A stretch of DNA of 64,000 bases from Epiperipatus broadwayi. Lineage: Eukaryota > Onychophora > Udeonychophora > Euonychophora > Peripatidae. The stretch lies in assembly GCA_028023455.1 (NCBI GenBank), contig JAQFVV010012496.1, positions 3,348,001 to 3,412,000 of the forward strand, written 5' to 3'. The notes below the pieces were generated by a model that was not told where the DNA came from, searched no databases, and worked only from the letters and a program-made list of their open reading frames with translations. Positions 21,660 through 32,880 of this stretch are shown one piece after another. Within the stretch, counting starts at the first letter, position 1; every line of letters starts with the position of its first letter. The translations under genes and the position numbers were made by a program.

Positions 21660-22955
21660 TTATAAATAAAATAGAAATTCAATAACATTACAACATTAGC
21701 CCAAAAAAAAAATTTTTTTTACTAAAATTCTTCCACAACCATGGTTTCCTCGATTAACAAATAAACCTTTTCAGGTAAAATTCAAGAAAATGTACAACAT
21801 ATATACACACAATAAAATTATCTTTTACGAAAAACATGAATTGAAGAGTAGAAAAAACTTTGATGATAATTTTTTTTTAATCTGAGGCCGTTAATCTCAT
21901 GATGACATCTTTCAATGTTAAAGGAAGTTGCGTGTTTTCGATCATTTCCAAAAAATGGAATATGTAAATCATTAATTTGAATAAATTACTGCTTATATAT
22001 AAATATTACAATACACCCAGATGCCCCTGAGTGCTATAATCTGATTTAACCAGCCAAAAGCATGCTCAGCCACAATTAATAAACCAAACTGAATAAATAT
22101 TTACTTCGTCAATGTTCATAACATTGAAAACTAATTACATTAGAATAAGTAATGGAAAATAACCTGAATAGCTTAACTATTAGCAAACATCATAAAAGAA
22201 TCTATAGAGATTTCAATCAAGACATAAATTCACAAATTGCCAATATATTATCCATAGACTTGAAAGTGATTATGGGGTTCATGGTTTGTATGACAAGAGT
22301 AGCTGTGCATTCTAATTCCATGTAGCACAAATTTGGGAAACCACAAATTACCAGATGCATATAAAATCCCTACCCTTAGTATTTAAATCTTCAACCTCAA
22401 AATGATTGCTAACTTTTGCCTTTAACAGTGAGACTAAATGACATTTATAGAATAGAGAGTTGTTCGTCGTATACTGTTTTAAGTTGAGGGGTTTGATAAT
22501 TAGTTGCTCATAGTTTGTGTTTGTCCATGCCTATGTAGGTTAGAAGCAGTTGAATTCCATTTAGTGTACTAACCATGGGTAGTTGAACCGATCGATAAAA
22601 TAAACAACAGTATAGTTTAATCAGACTCAAGATTAACAATTTTGGATCAGATCTAATTAGGATTAAAAAATATATCTGTAGTACTCAATTGAATGGAACT
22701 GTTCTAATCAGCCTGACACTTTGACGCTCCTATAATTTTCCCAAGCAATTGCCCACATAGTTTATTTACTATTCAATTAGATATTCGTTCATGTTTTAAT
22801 AGATAATCTGAATAAAGGCATCCTCGGAAATTATTTTGATTTTCTGTTATTTGAAATTTTTTTCTTTTCTAATATATTCAAAAATGATAAGTTAAATAAA
22901 ACATTAACGCTGCCACTTTAGCCCTCTACTTAAAAAAATAAATAAATAAACCTCA
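21660..22955. other. No recognised feature
   Basis: AT-rich with no coding signal. A fragment of the low-copy repeat (TTTTCCCAAGCAATTGCCC) is near 22735-22755. Confidence 0.35.
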
Positions 22956-22969
22956 TGATATGCAGTTGT

Positions 22970-23211
22970 TAAAACAGGCAAAACTCTCCATACAGTGGTG
23001 TCACTCAGTGCAAGCCAGCAAGCTTGCGCATAAAACCCCCATCTAGTGCCTACTCTTGGATATTGGAAAAGTAGGCACTACATGGGGGTTTTATGCACAA
23101 GCCTTCTGGCATCCATTGATTACTTTGGCTTGTACTGAGTGACCCTACTGTATGGAGAGTTTTGCCTGTTTTAATAAAAGTTATGAGCAAGCATAAGAAA
23201 TGGTGATCATG
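22970..23211. mobile_element. RzB fold-back element with 14-bp target duplication
   Basis: TGATATGCAGTTGT at 22956-22969 is exactly repeated at 23212-23225. Left arm AAAACAGGCAAAACTCTCC, right arm GGAGAGTTTTGCCTGTTTT. The arms meet near 23055 with only the distal stem I piece (GATATTGGA) left, so this is a palindrome without a ribozyme core. Confidence 0.85.
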
Positions 23212-23225
23212 TGATATGCAGTTGT

Positions 23226-24154
23226 AATATTAAATATATTTAGCTATTAGTAAGCTATGTAAATAATAAGTAAATAATTCAGATTATACATTAAGTGAAC
23301 AGGAAGTAACTGAAACTCGATCAAGTGTACTTGTAGGTTGATCCGACTTCTGGGCGGATGGATGTTGTGATAGGATTGCAAACGTGATAAAACTCATTGG
23401 AAGTTTGGGTTACATACCATTCAGTTATGATTAGTAAGCTAGTAAAAAAGTTAAAAATGAACACAAAACTATATACAAAGGAGTAAGATAAAATATTTTA
23501 AATATCATCCATCTTATATATATATAACTGCTGAGAACAATTTATTGTTTATGGTAATTCTTAACAGCAACTCTAAAATAAGGAAACAATATTTTAATTA
23601 GAAGTCTACCAATAACAAAACACCTGTAGAGGTCCCTACTATCGCATTTTTTACATGCATATTGAGGTTATAGCCTCAGTAAATATTACTTACGTAATCA
23701 ATATGCGTTTAATAAATTTATAATTACAACTTTAAATAATGAATTGGTAATTTTCCATATTGAACAAATATAGATTGAAAAAAATATATATATTTTTTAA
23801 AAGAGTCTTTCTCATAACAGTCAATCATTTAAAAAAAAATTATTTCCAATGTTTTCTATAAAACACACACACACACACACACAAAAACGTGAACATGAAT
23901 AAAGTGAGAATATTTTATTACTGGCAACTAAAAGCATATATAGAAATAAAACTACTGAGTCAGTATGAAGAGGTAATAAAATTTTATGACTTTCAGTGAG
24001 CTAAGAACAATTTTTTAATTTTATAAATTACAATAAAAATGTAAACAATGAGGATTGCCAATTCCTCAACAAGCTTTGTTTATAACTTACAAGCTTAAGA
24101 GAATAGGGTCACGTGATCTGTGACACTAAAAATATACTTATTTTTTCCATTAAC
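23226..24154. other. No recognised feature, small (AC)n
   Basis: AT-rich. A perfect (CA)n run of about 20 bp is at 23863-23882. No gene seen. Confidence 0.45.
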
Positions 24155-24515
24155 ATTATTAGAGGGGATTTAAACCCAGGCTTTCAAGCTCCCTTTAGTA
24201 ATCCGCTCCATCCTATACAATCGATACACACAACTATATATATGTGAAAAAGATAAATGATCTTCAACATACTTATTTCGTGCTGAACCAGCACTCATCA
24301 TTTGGTCCAAATCATCATCTCCTACACATAAATATAATCAATGCTCGCATTATATTAAGAACTGGACCGACTGATGAGTGCTTATGCAGCACGAAATACA
24401 TATATTGGAGATCATTTATCTTTTTCATATGTATATAGTCGTATCTTGTTATATAGGATGGAGTGGATGATTAAAGGGAGCTTGAAAGTCTGGGTTCAAA
24501 TCCTTTCTAATTACA
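24155..24515. mobile_element. RzA palindrome with two opposed hammerheads
   Basis: Arms are inverted copies: GGGGATTTAAACCCAGGCTT at the left, AAGTCTGGGTTCAAATCC at the right. The left arm carries a minus-strand ribozyme (24252-24310, C3 changed to A) and the right arm a plus-strand one (24363-24410) with an intact core. The outer ends include the tRNA-like B-box word GGGTTCAAATCC. Confidence 0.8.
24363..24410 (+). ncRNA. Type I hammerhead ribozyme, family RzA, intact core
   Basis: CUGAUGA is at 24371-24377. Stem II GUGCU (24378-24382) pairs perfectly with AGCAC (24388-24392), including the preferred G-C base pair at its foot. GAAA is at 24393-24396. Helix III is very short (A-U, U-A, A-U) and the triplet is AUA (24402-24404). 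Stem I CCGA (24367-24370) pairs with UUGG (24405-24408) with one G.U. All conserved core positions match the hammerhead consensus. Confidence 0.85.
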
Positions 24516-24711
24516 TCTAGTTTAAAGTACATATACTATACTGTACTTGTATTTAAATATTATATTAATATTATGATAAATCTATTGCAAAGTTAGCTAA
24601 TAAATTTAAGTGTAAAAAATACTTTAATCCATGAAAAGTGTCGTAAATATATGTGTTGATATAATTAAATATATTTTAAATAATTTCACTACGATAATTA
24701 TATATATATGT

Positions 24712-25095
24712 AATATATAGGGTATATGAGCACAGATTTTCACATGACCCACCACTCTTCACTCTATCTCATAACACTGATACACTTGACCACATATATG
24801 TTGAAAAGATAAATAATCACCAATATACGTATTTCATGCTAAACCAGCAATCATCAGTTGGTCCAGATTACCATCTCTACACATATATGCTATAAGTGCT
24901 CAGATATATATTAAGATAGCCAATCTTCATACTTTAATGGACAGGTTTCAATCTACTCCACACTCCAACTCTTCAACTGTCCATCCAATTGAAAATCTGA
25001 TGATGGAACGCTCAAAGGCCACCCTGAGGCCGAGATTCTTGTCACACCCATGTTGACCATAAGTCAATCTGACCCCTCATGTATAGGACATAATC
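24712..25095 (-). mobile_element. RzA full-length single copy
   Basis: From GGGTATATGAGCACAG (end with the tRNA-like arm) through the ribozyme at 24808-24876 to TGATGATGGAACGCTCAAAGG and GACATAATCCATTTAATAC. It serves as the family reference here, about 380 bp long. Confidence 0.7.
24808..24876 (-). ncRNA. Hammerhead ribozyme, family RzA
   Basis: Minus strand: AAUC-ugg-ACCAA, CUGAUGA, UUGCU/AGCAU stem II (a U.U at the foot, then UGCU/AGCA), GAAA, UACGUAU, AUA, UUGGU-GAUU. ACCAA pairs with UUGGU and AAUC with GAUU across a bulge, giving an extended stem I. Confidence 0.75.
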
Positions 25096-25181
25096 CATTT
25101 AATACATATACAAGGGATGGGCAGACATCTCTACTATGTAATAACTGAAACACAGGCTTATTATATACCTGTGTCTATATA

Positions 25182-25242
25182 TGTAATATATAGGGTATAT
25201 GAGCACAGACTTTCACAACCCACCACTCTCCACTCTATCTAT
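25182..25242 (-). mobile_element. RzA end fragment
   Basis: GGGTATATGAGCACAGACTT to CTCTATCT, truncated before the ribozyme. Confidence 0.6.
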
Positions 25243-25867
25243 ATATATATTTAAAGATTTTTAGAAGCCATTTTTTATGAAGGCAATTTTATAAATCATA
25301 GTTCATATGCCATTAATTTCAAAGAAAAAGAGAAAAGTCAATTTTAGCCGCCTATTTTTTTTTTAAAAAAACTTACTGATATATGTCCTGTTTTAATTAA
25401 ATGTCAAAAGTGATTAAGAGAATTTAATTTTTTTTTAAAATTATAATATTAACATTTTAAATTTAATTAGAATGTTACTTTTACATTTCGCAATTATCTG
25501 GAGTATGATTTTTTTTTTTTTTTTAGTTCCTATTTATTGCAGTCAACTTCTAACTTATTAAGCATTAATGAGTCAATCACATAATTTTTAATAGCGATTG
25601 CCTTGAGTGCTTATCCCAGTTGTGTGGTCAGGCTGATAAAGACAAAGTACTTAATTAATTCAATTATAACCAAAGTAATGTTTTCCGGAGTAGGGGGGTG
25701 AATAGTGATTGAACCAGGTCTGGGTTAATTTTTAATACTGCCAAATCATATCACAGTCTTACATAACCAAAAAAAAAATCTCTAAAGAGCTTAATAAATA
25801 TATAAATAAAGCTTTATTTAAATTAATACACTATACAGACTTAAACTTGCATATATATATATATGCA
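25243..25867. other. No recognised feature
   Basis: AT-rich, homopolymer runs, no gene. Confidence 0.4.
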
Positions 25868-26155
25868 ATGTATGCGGGATTCGAACTCAGATCCTCACTC
25901 GACCCCCAACTATCCCCGCCATCCCATACCACTGACCCATACGATCACACACATGTTGAAAAGCCAAACAATCACCAACACACGCATCTCACGCCAAACC
26001 AGCACTCATCAGCCGGTCCAGACCACCATCTCCACACATGCCCCATACCAAGACAGCCAATCCTCACACCCCAATGGACAGGCCTCAAATCACTCCAACC
26101 CACAACTCTTCAGCTCTCCATTTCATTGAAAATCTGATGAAGGAACGTTCAAAGC
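25868..26155 (-). mobile_element. RzA copy with dense A-to-G changes (hyperedited-looking)
   Basis: This copy aligns to RzA at 24712-25095, but on the plus strand about 20 family T positions are C over some 160 aligned bases (A to G on the ribozyme strand), with almost no change in the opposite direction. For example the family AATATACGTAT is AACACACGCAT and TTCATGCT is CTCACGCC. The ribozyme is hit too: GAAA has become GAGA. The open frames at 25847-26137 exist because TAA/TAT-rich codons were converted. Several apparent sites have U or A on their 5' side, as ADAR prefers. Confidence 0.8.
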
Positions 26156-26989
26156 CCATATGACAAATGATTTAATTACTGAAATATTACAAATTTTTCT
26201 TAATAGAATTATTAAAAATAAACAGTAAAAGTTACGTTTAGTAAAAATAAAAAAATATCAATAGTGCGTAAAATTATTTAGCCTTAATACTTTTCTTATA
26301 AGCCTTAATACTTTTCTTATAAGACCTACATCTTTAAAGTTTACAGTAAGAAATAGTGCAAATTAAACTCACACCCTCTTTTTTTGAGGACAACCACTAT
26401 GGGCAACAAAGATCACGATAAAGGAAGAAATATTTTTTGTGCTGCGGGAAGCCGGGGGACAAAATCACCTGATACAGAAACTATCAACACAGCAATTTCA
26501 AGAGTATTTTGGATACAGTTTTCTCATTATATTCTTGAGCTATTGAATAAAATGTATTTTTCGAAAGTTTTCAATAATAAAATGACATTCTATAAGACTG
26601 ATACATAAAGTATAGAAAAGTAAATTGGAAGTATTATTGAACATGGATGTTGCAGTTACAAAATAGTATTTGGACATCTTTATTTGGGATTACATAAAAG
26701 GCAACAAATTCAAAGATTAACAGAACCATAGAATTAAAACAACAAAATATTCCAGAATAATCCATTACCCTAATGTTTTAGATGCTACTAAAGGAATGGG
26801 TACACTAGAAGTTTTTGGCCTTTAGATCTCTACATTTAGCTGAAAATGCCACATTTCCTTTTAATCAAATTACTAATTATAAGATCATTGACAGAAAACC
26901 AATCATGATTCATCTTTTTAGTCAACCCACAATATTCTCTTGCATCCATAACACAAACACTCCAAAAAAAAAATTCCATGCTTCAGTAA
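26156..26989. other. No recognised feature
   Basis: AT-rich. A 22-bp unit around GCCTTAATACTTTTCTTATA is directly repeated near 26281-26324. A 74-codon ORF at 26384 is not recognisable. Confidence 0.4.
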
Positions 26990-26997
26990 TATGACAA

Positions 26998-27660
26998 TCT
27001 TGGAGATTCAAATTAGCAATTTTAGTGTTTAATAGCTCCATACAATAGATGTTCCTAAAGAACAAACATCAATTTTCTTATGGATATGATTAGAATAAGA
27101 TCTTTTTAATGCATCTATTATTTTAATCTTGGAGTGTATTAATCTAACTTGGAGATTCAAATTAGCAATTGTTGTGCTTAATAGCTCTGTACAATAGATG
27201 CTTCTAAGGAACAAAACATCAATTTTCTTATGAATATGATTAGTCTCTAAGATCTTTCATCTTGGAGTTTATTAATCTATCTTGGAGATTCAAATTAGCA
27301 ATTTTAATGTTTAATAGATCTGTACAATACATACTTCTAAAGAACAAAACATCAATTTTCTTATGAATATGATTAGAATGAGATCTTTTTAATGCGTCTA
27401 TCATTTTCATCTTGGAGTGTATTAATTTATCTTAGCAATTCAAATTAGCAATTTCATTGTTTAATAGCTCTGCACAATAGATGCTTCTAAAGAACAAAGA
27501 TTGCATTAATCTATCTTGGAGATTCAAATTAGCAATTTTATTGTTTAATAGCTCTGCACAATAGATGCTTCTAAAGAACAAAGATCAATTTTCTCACGAA
27601 TATGATTAGAATAAGATCTTTTTAATACTTCTATCATTTTAATCTTGGAGTGTATTAATA
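26998..27660 (-). repeat. Five-fold tandem repeat of an RTE linker segment
   Basis: Units start with CTTGGAGATTCAAATTAGCA near 26999, 27148, 27280 and 27515, with a variant unit near 27430. Full units are 130-150 bp and one is about 85 bp. On the minus strand a unit reads R-L-I-H-S-K-x-K, then H-K-K-I-D-V, then I-A-N-L-N-L-Q. This corresponds to the segment just after the endonuclease of RTE ORF2, where family members have D-H-R-L-V-x-S-K and then G-K-L-N-V. The linker of a dead RTE copy has been amplified. Confidence 0.75.
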
Positions 27661-28110
27661 TATGGTCCAACCAACAATGAGCTTTTAAATGCTCGCATAA
27701 TAAGAAGTTTTCTGACTTCTAATTATAACGTAATCTATTAAATGTTGTTGTTCTGAGTTTGAATGCATCTGTGATGCTTTATAGTTTTTCCGCTAAACGA
27801 CGTGTTTGTAATGGCCAAGCCATGCGTTGTGCAGAAATTCAATGTTAACAGACCATTTGAATTTACAGCACCAATTAATTATTGCCAACAAATTTTGACC
27901 CAAATCTACTATTTGTACAACACATGCATTAAAGTCTTCAAGGAGAAAAATTTGATCTTTCAACGATGTTGTTGTAATAACGTCATCCAGCAAGGAATGA
28001 AAGCTTTCTCTAAATTCCCTAAAACTAAAGTTGGAGCACACGTGTTAATAAAACGAGCACTAGTTCCATTCACAAGGCAAGTTTTAACACAGAATTACAA
28101 CAATAGAAAG
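27661..28110 (-). pseudogene. RTE-type LINE endonuclease fragment
   Basis: The minus frame 27793-28041 reads F-R-E-S-F-H-S-L-L-D-D-V then L-K-D-Q-I-F-L-L-E-D-F-N-A. It matches the AP-endonuclease of RTE elements (usual L-L-G-D-F-N-A; here G is E). Downstream on that strand are H-L-I-D-Y-V-I-I-R and G-W-T motifs, the end of the endonuclease, leading straight into the tandem linker repeats. Frameshifts and stops are present. No reverse transcriptase follows. Confidence 0.75.
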
Positions 28111-29808
28111 TTAATAAATTAGACTTCAGAGTAAATCTATGAACATTTCATTCTTCTTCTAATGAATGATCTACCCTTCGAAAAAAACTTGTAGCCAAAA
28201 ACCGGTTTTATTAAACTTGTTATCTCTGGAAAGTGAATTTCATTAAATGCAGCATTATCGATCTTTAAAAAAAAATCTTGACAGCTCTTTAGTCACTGAT
28301 GCAGACCTCCATTCTGGTCTTGAAGTGTTTGTTTCAATCAAGTAAAATTCCATGTATCTATATTTAGGGAGAAATAGGATTTATAATACTTCTCTATTAC
28401 TACTGATAATATTATTATTGTTTCTATCATAATGAGTAATCTACGACATAGGCTATTTTTAAACCATATTTCCTAGGCCCCTCCATTTTGGTGGTAGGCA
28501 GGGAGATCCCTAAATATGGGTGCCTAAACACAGAACCTTTGCCAACTGAAACTCCTCAAATCTGTTTCCAACCAGATTCATCAGCGATTGTAATGATTAA
28601 AGAAAAGGGAATTCCAGCCTATTAAGCCTATCCCTACCACCAGTGCTTTCTTAATTCTCAGCCAAAACAAATGAAAAAGGGAAATCGGAATCAAAAAATT
28701 TTGTGCATATAGTTAAAGGATGGAAATATGGCTGCACAAACACATAATCCTGCCATCACAGTTAATATAAGGTATTTCTCAATGATATGAGAGGCTCATG
28801 ATGGCTGGGTCCAGAAGCAAAATGAAAATGGAAATGAAAAGCAAACCATTGCTCTTTAAAGAAATTAAATCAAATGTTACCTTTGACCAGTTCAGAACAA
28901 CATTGAACATTTCTTATCTCTGCCAATGAAGCTCTGTCAAGAATGAGAAATCTCATCTTTTACACTGCTTAAAAGTACCGCTGGGCAATAAAAAATAAAA
29001 GATCAAACACCAAATATAAATAATTCATCTTTTCCGTACAACCTATTCAATAAAAGCAAAGATCTTCACATTCCTTTTCAGCCATCTTGAACATTTTTAA
29101 TGGGATCAATGTGCTTACTCTGATGAAGATGAAACTATTAGGTTGGATCAATTAGGTCTACACTGCTCTCTCATCAGGTGAAATGTGTACAATAAAATTT
29201 CATAAACTAGCATGATTCAATAATTCTTTCTCCAATTGCAAAAATATCAAAACCATGAACTGGTTATTAGTTTTCACATCAATATTTATCTTACAAATAA
29301 CATGTCAAATAATGCAAACAATTGCTCTTGATACTAATCAGATTGGAGATACATTATTAGACCTAATTTTCTCTGAGAGTCACAAAAAACAACAGAAACA
29401 TAAAATCAGTACAATTTCATTAAGTTGTTGAAGAAAGCCTATGTTGGATTCTGCTCGTTAATGTTGCATATCTTGATATATAATTATTAACAACTAATCT
29501 TCCACAAGATTTTAAGCAGTTGCTTGTGAGAATGGACCCATATTATATTTAGTATCGAAACATGGACTCGCATATTCTGCTACAAGCTTCCAAATCCATG
29601 TCTTTTAAAGGTTTTTCATCACAGATTAAAAAAAAAACATTTTATTTATCTTTTTAGACATATCTTTTGTAATAGCAATACTGAATAAGTAAAACAGGAA
29701 CCTAATAACTGGTTTTAGACTGATAAATTTTTGGAAATATCTCTCAAATTCGAAATAAAAAGTCATTTTACTTCCTTGCAATGTTTGTTTTGAAGAATGT
29801 TCTATTTT
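28111..29808. other. No recognised gene; possibly old transposon debris
   Basis: About 1.7 kb, partly less AT-rich (28440-28680). A poly-A/poly-T scattered pattern and short minus-strand frames suggest decayed transposase next to the hAT-like fragment, but no motif could be confirmed. Confidence 0.3.
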
Positions 29809-30140
29809 TTAATAACTTACCATAAAATCTTTTAACTTGGAAGATATTGGCTTTAATCTGTTCTTGAAAATATTAACATGTTCGAGCATTTCAGCTATTA
29901 TTTTGTTTCCTCTTTGCAATCGTAAATTCAATTTATTAAGATAATTAGTTAGGTTCATAACAAATCTAAATCTATCAAAAAAAATATCATTAAGTTCGAT
30001 ATACATTTTATCTCTTCACTTAAAACTTTTTTTATATTTTTTATAAAGATTCGGAGATTTACTACAAAAAATAAAACTCAATTAATGAACATCGGCATGA
30101 AATAACAATTCCATATAGTCAGATTTATTTTTTTCTAATC
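29809..30140 (-). pseudogene. hAT-type (ZBED/GTF2IRD2-like) transposase fragment
   Basis: Minus-strand frame: E-L-L-F-H-A-D-V-H-stop-L-S (around 30085-30110), corresponding to the family's L-L-H-T-D-V-R-W-L-S, then after decay I-F-F-D-R-F-R-F-V-M-N-L-T-N-Y-L-N-K-L-N-L-R-L-Q-R-G and V-N-I-F-K-N-R-L. The L-N-x-L-N-L-x-L-Q-G signature is characteristic of the hAT-derived ZBED5/GTF2IRD2-like proteins. Stops break the frame, and the rest of the domain is missing. Confidence 0.6.
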
Positions 30141-31019
30141 GAGATCTAAACATTTTTTTCTGAAGACTTTTGACGTTAAATAGAAGTCACAAGTTTCATG
30201 AATATTCCCATAATATGAGGTATGTTCAGAAGTTTATGTTAGTGGATCTGCTGATGACCAGTGCAATGTAAAAGGAAATCTGTTAAATCGTCATCTCTGC
30301 TATATTCCAAAATGCATTGATTTTTTCCGTCATTGACGATGCATCATCAATTTCCGTCATTACAACTTTATAAAATAAATATCTTGAACTCACGTTTTAT
30401 TCTTTAGACATAATGTTAATAATTCTTCTTTCCCATTCATGTTTTTACAAATCTTTCTTATAAGAAAACAAATCGAAAAATATATATAACCATGGTATAT
30501 AGTTACAATGATTTCTTTGTTTTATTTTTCATTATTAAATACGTTTTTAATTTATTACATTAGTCTAGTCTCACCTTATTCCCATTTTCTTACATATATA
30601 CAGAATATGTCTGACCCCCCCCCCCATTATTTAATTGATTATGAATAACTTAGTGTACGATCATTATTCTCAATATCTATGCTTTATGCCAATTAGAAAC
30701 TGAAAGCAATAACTGTGAAGAGTTAATGACAATACTGAAAGATTAAAATAATGTCCATAAGGCAAGCACTTCATTTTTGAAGATGGTGCCTAGTACAACC
30801 ATTTTTACTAGTTGTTAAAGGCAAATAAAAAGTTGATTATTCTAAATTATATTTTTTGCCAACCATTTGGAAGTTAGGTGATGCATCCAGAAATGTAACC
30901 AGTACTCTGAAAAGACATTATTATAGAACAATTCTAAACATCAATTTGAAAGATATATTTGCAAGGAAATCAAGTCATACATCATATGACTCAACTTAAA
31001 AAGCTTGTACTACAAATGT
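30141..31019. other. No recognised feature
   Basis: AT-rich with a C-run (30615-30625). The end (30970-31015, TCAAGTCATACATCATATGAC) matches the sequence that precedes RzC elsewhere. Confidence 0.4.
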
Positions 31020-31190
31020 TATATAAGGAGCGGGCTAATAGCTCTTAACAAGCTTTTCCAAATATCCTATCCCCAGAGTGGTTTCTAGCTGCTGACTGAC
31101 ATCAGTGAGGTGTTAGAAACCGGTCTGGGTATAGGGTTACTCACAGAAGCTTGTTAGAAGCTATTAGCATGCTCGTTATATAACAGTGAA
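31020..31190. mobile_element. RzC short fold-back element
   Basis: GGCTAATAGCTCTTAACAAGC at the left and GCTTGTTAGAAGCTATTAGC at the right are inverted. The left arm, read on the minus strand, gives CACCUCA (or CUCA) before CUGAUGU, then AGCUA, GAAACC and ACUC followed by UGGGGAUAGG. Position A9 is U, so it is probably inactive. Confidence 0.6.
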
Positions 31191-31734
31191 TGATATGTAT
31201 TTGATGTTATGACTTATTATAATGATATAGCTTAAATCAACCCAAGAGTTACATATTCAACTATACCATTACTAATGGTGCATCGGTGTCATAGATGTCC
31301 ATACAGACTATCAGATACTCTTTTCCCATTGTAATAATATTAGTAAAAAGACATTTTAAGAAAAAGCAAAACAAATAGAAGAAAGCAAAGCAAAATAGAA
31401 AATGTTAAAGATAATGACTACAAATAATACTCTTGTTTTGTATGATTGATAGAGAAGGCAAATTGATTCTTAGTATAGATTCCAGTATTCAATAGATGAG
31501 AAAGTATGATATATCAGGTTTGTCACATGCATAATCCCTGGTTGTAAGTCCATTATACCATCATTTCATTAAAAATAAAAACATTTTCAAACAAAACTAC
31601 AATCCTATTGAAAAGAAGGGATGAAAGCACATAAATATTGGTAAATCACACAATCTTCTTATATATCAAAGATATAGATTGTAATTGCTGCATTTTGATT
31701 TACAAGTGTCAAACTCGCTTCGCCAACAATTTCA
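31191..31734. other. No recognised feature
   Basis: AT-rich spacer. Confidence 0.4.
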
Positions 31735-31982
31735 ATACAATCCACTCTAGATAAATACAGTATTGATTATCACTAATCATATATATAACTAGAGATTATC
31801 CCTAGGCCAGATATAAACTTTAAAACCCTGCTAAAGATTAGGTGGGGGGGGGTTCAGTTTAAAAAAAAGCTATATTAATCTTTAACAACAGTTTAAAGTT
31901 TACATCCAGACTAGAGATAATCCCTATTTTAATAAATGATTAATGATAATCAATACTGTATTTATCTAGAGTGGATTGTGTC
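31735..31982. mobile_element. Hairpin MITE of about 245 bp
   Basis: CAATCCACTCTAGATAAATA at the left is the inverse of TATTTATCTAGAGTGGATTG at the right. Arms of about 90 bp surround a G-run loop (31842-31850). There is no ribozyme motif or coding sequence. Superfamily unknown. Confidence 0.6.
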
Positions 31983-32084
31983 AAAGTTTATTAGCGGATT
32001 AAGTATGACACTCGTAAATCAAAATGTAACAATTTACTATTAAAAAATATTGTACATATAAAAAAAAGGCACATGGCTTTACTT

Positions 32085-32172
32085 CTCAGGAGTTCATATG
32101 AACTTTGAGCACCAGAATTAGTACTGGAACTTTCCAATTCCAAGTCAGATGCTCTACCAATTGCCCAAGATG
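32085..32172 (-). repeat. tRNA-like SINE head
   Basis: Minus strand: GGGCAATTGGTAGAGCATC then TGACTTGGAATT, an A-box/anticodon arm style, and TTCATATGAACTCC, a weak B box. It lies directly beside an RzA ribozyme. It is not a working tRNA. Confidence 0.4.
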
Positions 32173-32199
32173 TATATGATGAAGATATATATGAGAGAC

Positions 32200-32255
32200 A
32201 ATGATCTGGGCCAACTGATGAGTGCTGGTTCAGCACGAAATGCATTCTTAAGAGT
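32200..32255 (+). ncRNA. Hammerhead ribozyme, family RzA, perfect core
   Basis: CUGAUGA is at 32215-32221. Stem II GUGCU/AGCAC (32222-32236) has loop GGUUC. GAAA is at 32237-32240. Helix III is AUGCAU, followed by U-C. The stem I 5' arm CCAA (32211-32214) faces UUAA (32248-32251), where two G to A changes weaken it. Stem II matches a good hammerhead fully. Confidence 0.75.
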
Positions 32256-32809
32256 ACTCCATTATAAAAAATTATAATGTTTAGAAAAATTGATAGTAAA
32301 AGAAGAAAAGATGAATGAATTCTATCAACAAAATAATGAATATTACATTCTAGAGATAAGTCACAATTTAAATGTATCACAGTGACCCATGATAGAATGA
32401 TACATAATAGTAATGAAAAATAAAATTGCTTAAGTAAAAAGTACTTTTTGTTTCTGAATCATAATCATGCTTCAAAGATCAACAATTGAAGTCTATGCTT
32501 TCTCTTTTTTTAATAAATCACATGATTTTAAATTAAAATACTCATTGGAATTATATATTCTGCTAACAGTAATAACAATGAAATAGAAATAACTTATGTA
32601 AATGATTCTGATAAGATTTAAGATTTTTTTTATTCAGATAGCGGGACATTACTAGACCAACTAATATCCAGTTATTTTTAGCAAAATATTAAATAAGAAC
32701 TTAAATCTACCTAACCCCTTTCATCACAAACAATTAGCATGCATGTTCAGGAATTACATACGATACCATTTCCAACTTTCTTATACATTTAACAATACTA
32801 TTTTTTACA
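32256..32809. other. No recognised feature
   Basis: AT-rich. The minus-strand ORF 31991-32380 runs through the repeats and is not a gene. Confidence 0.4.
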
Positions 32810-32880
32810 CCAACTTCTTACAATTTCGACTGTCCTGCAGTCATCATCAGATCTTTATACAGTCATCATCAGATCTTTAT
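32810..32880 (-). mobile_element. RzD partial copy with hammerhead-like core
   Basis: Minus strand: CUGAUGA, one extra U, GACUG/CAGUC hairpin, GAAA, UUGUAAGAAG. A 23-bp piece (AGTCATCATCAGATCTTTAT) is tandemly repeated at its start. No matching stem I arm is visible. Confidence 0.5.

Noticed and set aside
25847-26137. Two overlapping ORFs rich in P, H, T and S
   Set aside because: Openness results from T-to-C changes in an RzA copy; there is no protein homology.
26998-27660. CRISPR-like array
   Set aside because: Units are long, directly adjacent, without unique spacers, and derive from a LINE in a eukaryotic genome.
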